Below the pieces are notes generated by a model. That model made no database searches. It worked only from the letters and a program-made list of their open reading frames with translations, and had not been told where the DNA came from. Below are positions 5,627 through 5,959 of a stretch of DNA of 5,959 nt, one piece after another. Source of the stretch: Lachnospiraceae bacterium (lineage in GTDB: Bacteria > Bacillota > Clostridia > Lachnospirales > Lachnospiraceae); the NCBI GenBank assembly GCA_900772675.1, contig CAAGRM010000176.1, positions 1 through 5,959 of the forward strand, written 5' to 3'. A program made the position numbers and the translations under genes. Each line of letters starts with the position of its first letter. Within the stretch, counting starts at the first letter, position 1.

Positions 5627-5959
5627 TTATTTCTTTTTATGAACATTGCGGAGCGTTTTTTTCGAATGTCTGCCCGTTCTTTGTGTTTCCCGTCCAGAAC
5701 GGTCATTCACTGACTTTGAACCGAATTTTTTTGCTGTTTTTCCGGCTGCTCCTGCCATTTTTCGCGGCCGCACAAGACATTTTGGTCCAAAACCGATCAG
5801 ATCCTCCCGATGAGTCCGCCGCAGTGCCTCACAGACAAGCTCATAATTCTCCGGATTCCGGTACTGGATCAATGCACGCTGCATCGCCTTCTCATGCGGT
5901 GACTTCGGCACATAAACCGGCTCCATCGTCCGCGGATCAAGACCGGTATAATACATACA
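5627..5959 (-). CDS. YgiQ family radical SAM protein, C-terminal 110 residues (5' end outside window)
   Basis: Only the end of this gene is present; the frame runs on through the window edge, where the first visible codon is Cys. The segment [19 protein letters not shown], followed by [21 protein letters not shown] and [14 protein letters not shown], is the characteristic C-terminal region of the YgiQ (UPF0313) group of radical SAM proteins. The iron-sulfur CxxxCxxC site would lie upstream, outside the window. The reaction carried out by this group is not known to me. The last 40 or so residues are a basic, low-complexity tail ending [11 protein letters not shown], a kind of ending I associate with this family. 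The stop codon TAA is at 5627-5629. The internal Met at 5956 is not a start; it follows Cys within the conserved motif. Confidence 0.88.
   Translation of the reverse strand, partial: CMYYTGLDPRTMEPVYVPKSPHEKAMQRALIQYRNPENYELVCEALRRTHREDLIGFGPKCLVRPRKMAGAAGKTAKKFGSKSVNDRSGRETQRTGRHSKKTLRNVHKKK

Noticed and set aside
5627..5956. A complete small basic protein of 109 residues starting at 5956
   Set aside because: The frame continues upstream out of the window, and the Cys-Met-Tyr-Tyr-Thr-Gly start lies inside a conserved YgiQ C-terminal motif, so this is the end of a larger gene.
1..5959. Mobile element, defence system or CRISPR array
   Set aside because: There are no terminal inverted repeats, transposase or integrase genes, spaced direct repeats or defence-type genes. 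All the recognisable genes are housekeeping and consistently oriented.

Overview
The window reads as ordinary chromosomal DNA from an anaerobic Firmicute, most likely a Clostridia member of the Lachnospiraceae type. The grounds are a short-form HisG with a separate HisZ, a RecU-type Holliday junction resolvase, a small single-span signal peptidase I, moderate base composition and strong AGGAG-type ribosome binding sites. The genus cannot be fixed from this window alone. All eight genes lie on the minus strand, so transcription runs from high to low coordinates. There are no RNA genes, mobile elements, CRISPR arrays or long repeats that I can see.

Upstream block (5959 down to 2811): the C-terminal end of a YgiQ-family radical SAM protein, an unrecognised two-span membrane protein, an RluA-family pseudouridine synthase, signal peptidase I (lepB) and the Holliday junction resolvase RecU. 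Spacing is tight: 54 nt, 11 nt, a 4-nt ATGA overlap, then 25 nt. No hairpin terminator is visible between the genes, so they are probably co-transcribed. The products do unrelated housekeeping work (RNA modification, protein secretion, DNA recombination), so the grouping looks like co-expression rather than one pathway.

Middle gap (2703-2810): 108 nt of AT-rich sequence holding a near-ideal sigma-A type promoter on the minus strand, TTGACA and TATACT with a 17-nt spacer. It starts 10 nt after the recU stop codon. It opens the histidine genes and leaves a predicted leader of about 60 nt.

Downstream block (2702 down to 1): hisZ, hisG and the first 268 codons of hisD, which runs off the window. 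HisZ and HisG(S) together form the ATP phosphoribosyltransferase that starts histidine synthesis. HisD carries out the last two oxidations. The genes are spaced 21 nt apart and then overlap by 4 nt, as expected for a translationally coupled operon that probably continues beyond the window.

I found no convincing new system. The points most worth a second look are the unknown membrane protein, an Arg in place of the usual Pro in a conserved HisD motif, and a palindrome placed exactly inside the his promoter spacer.
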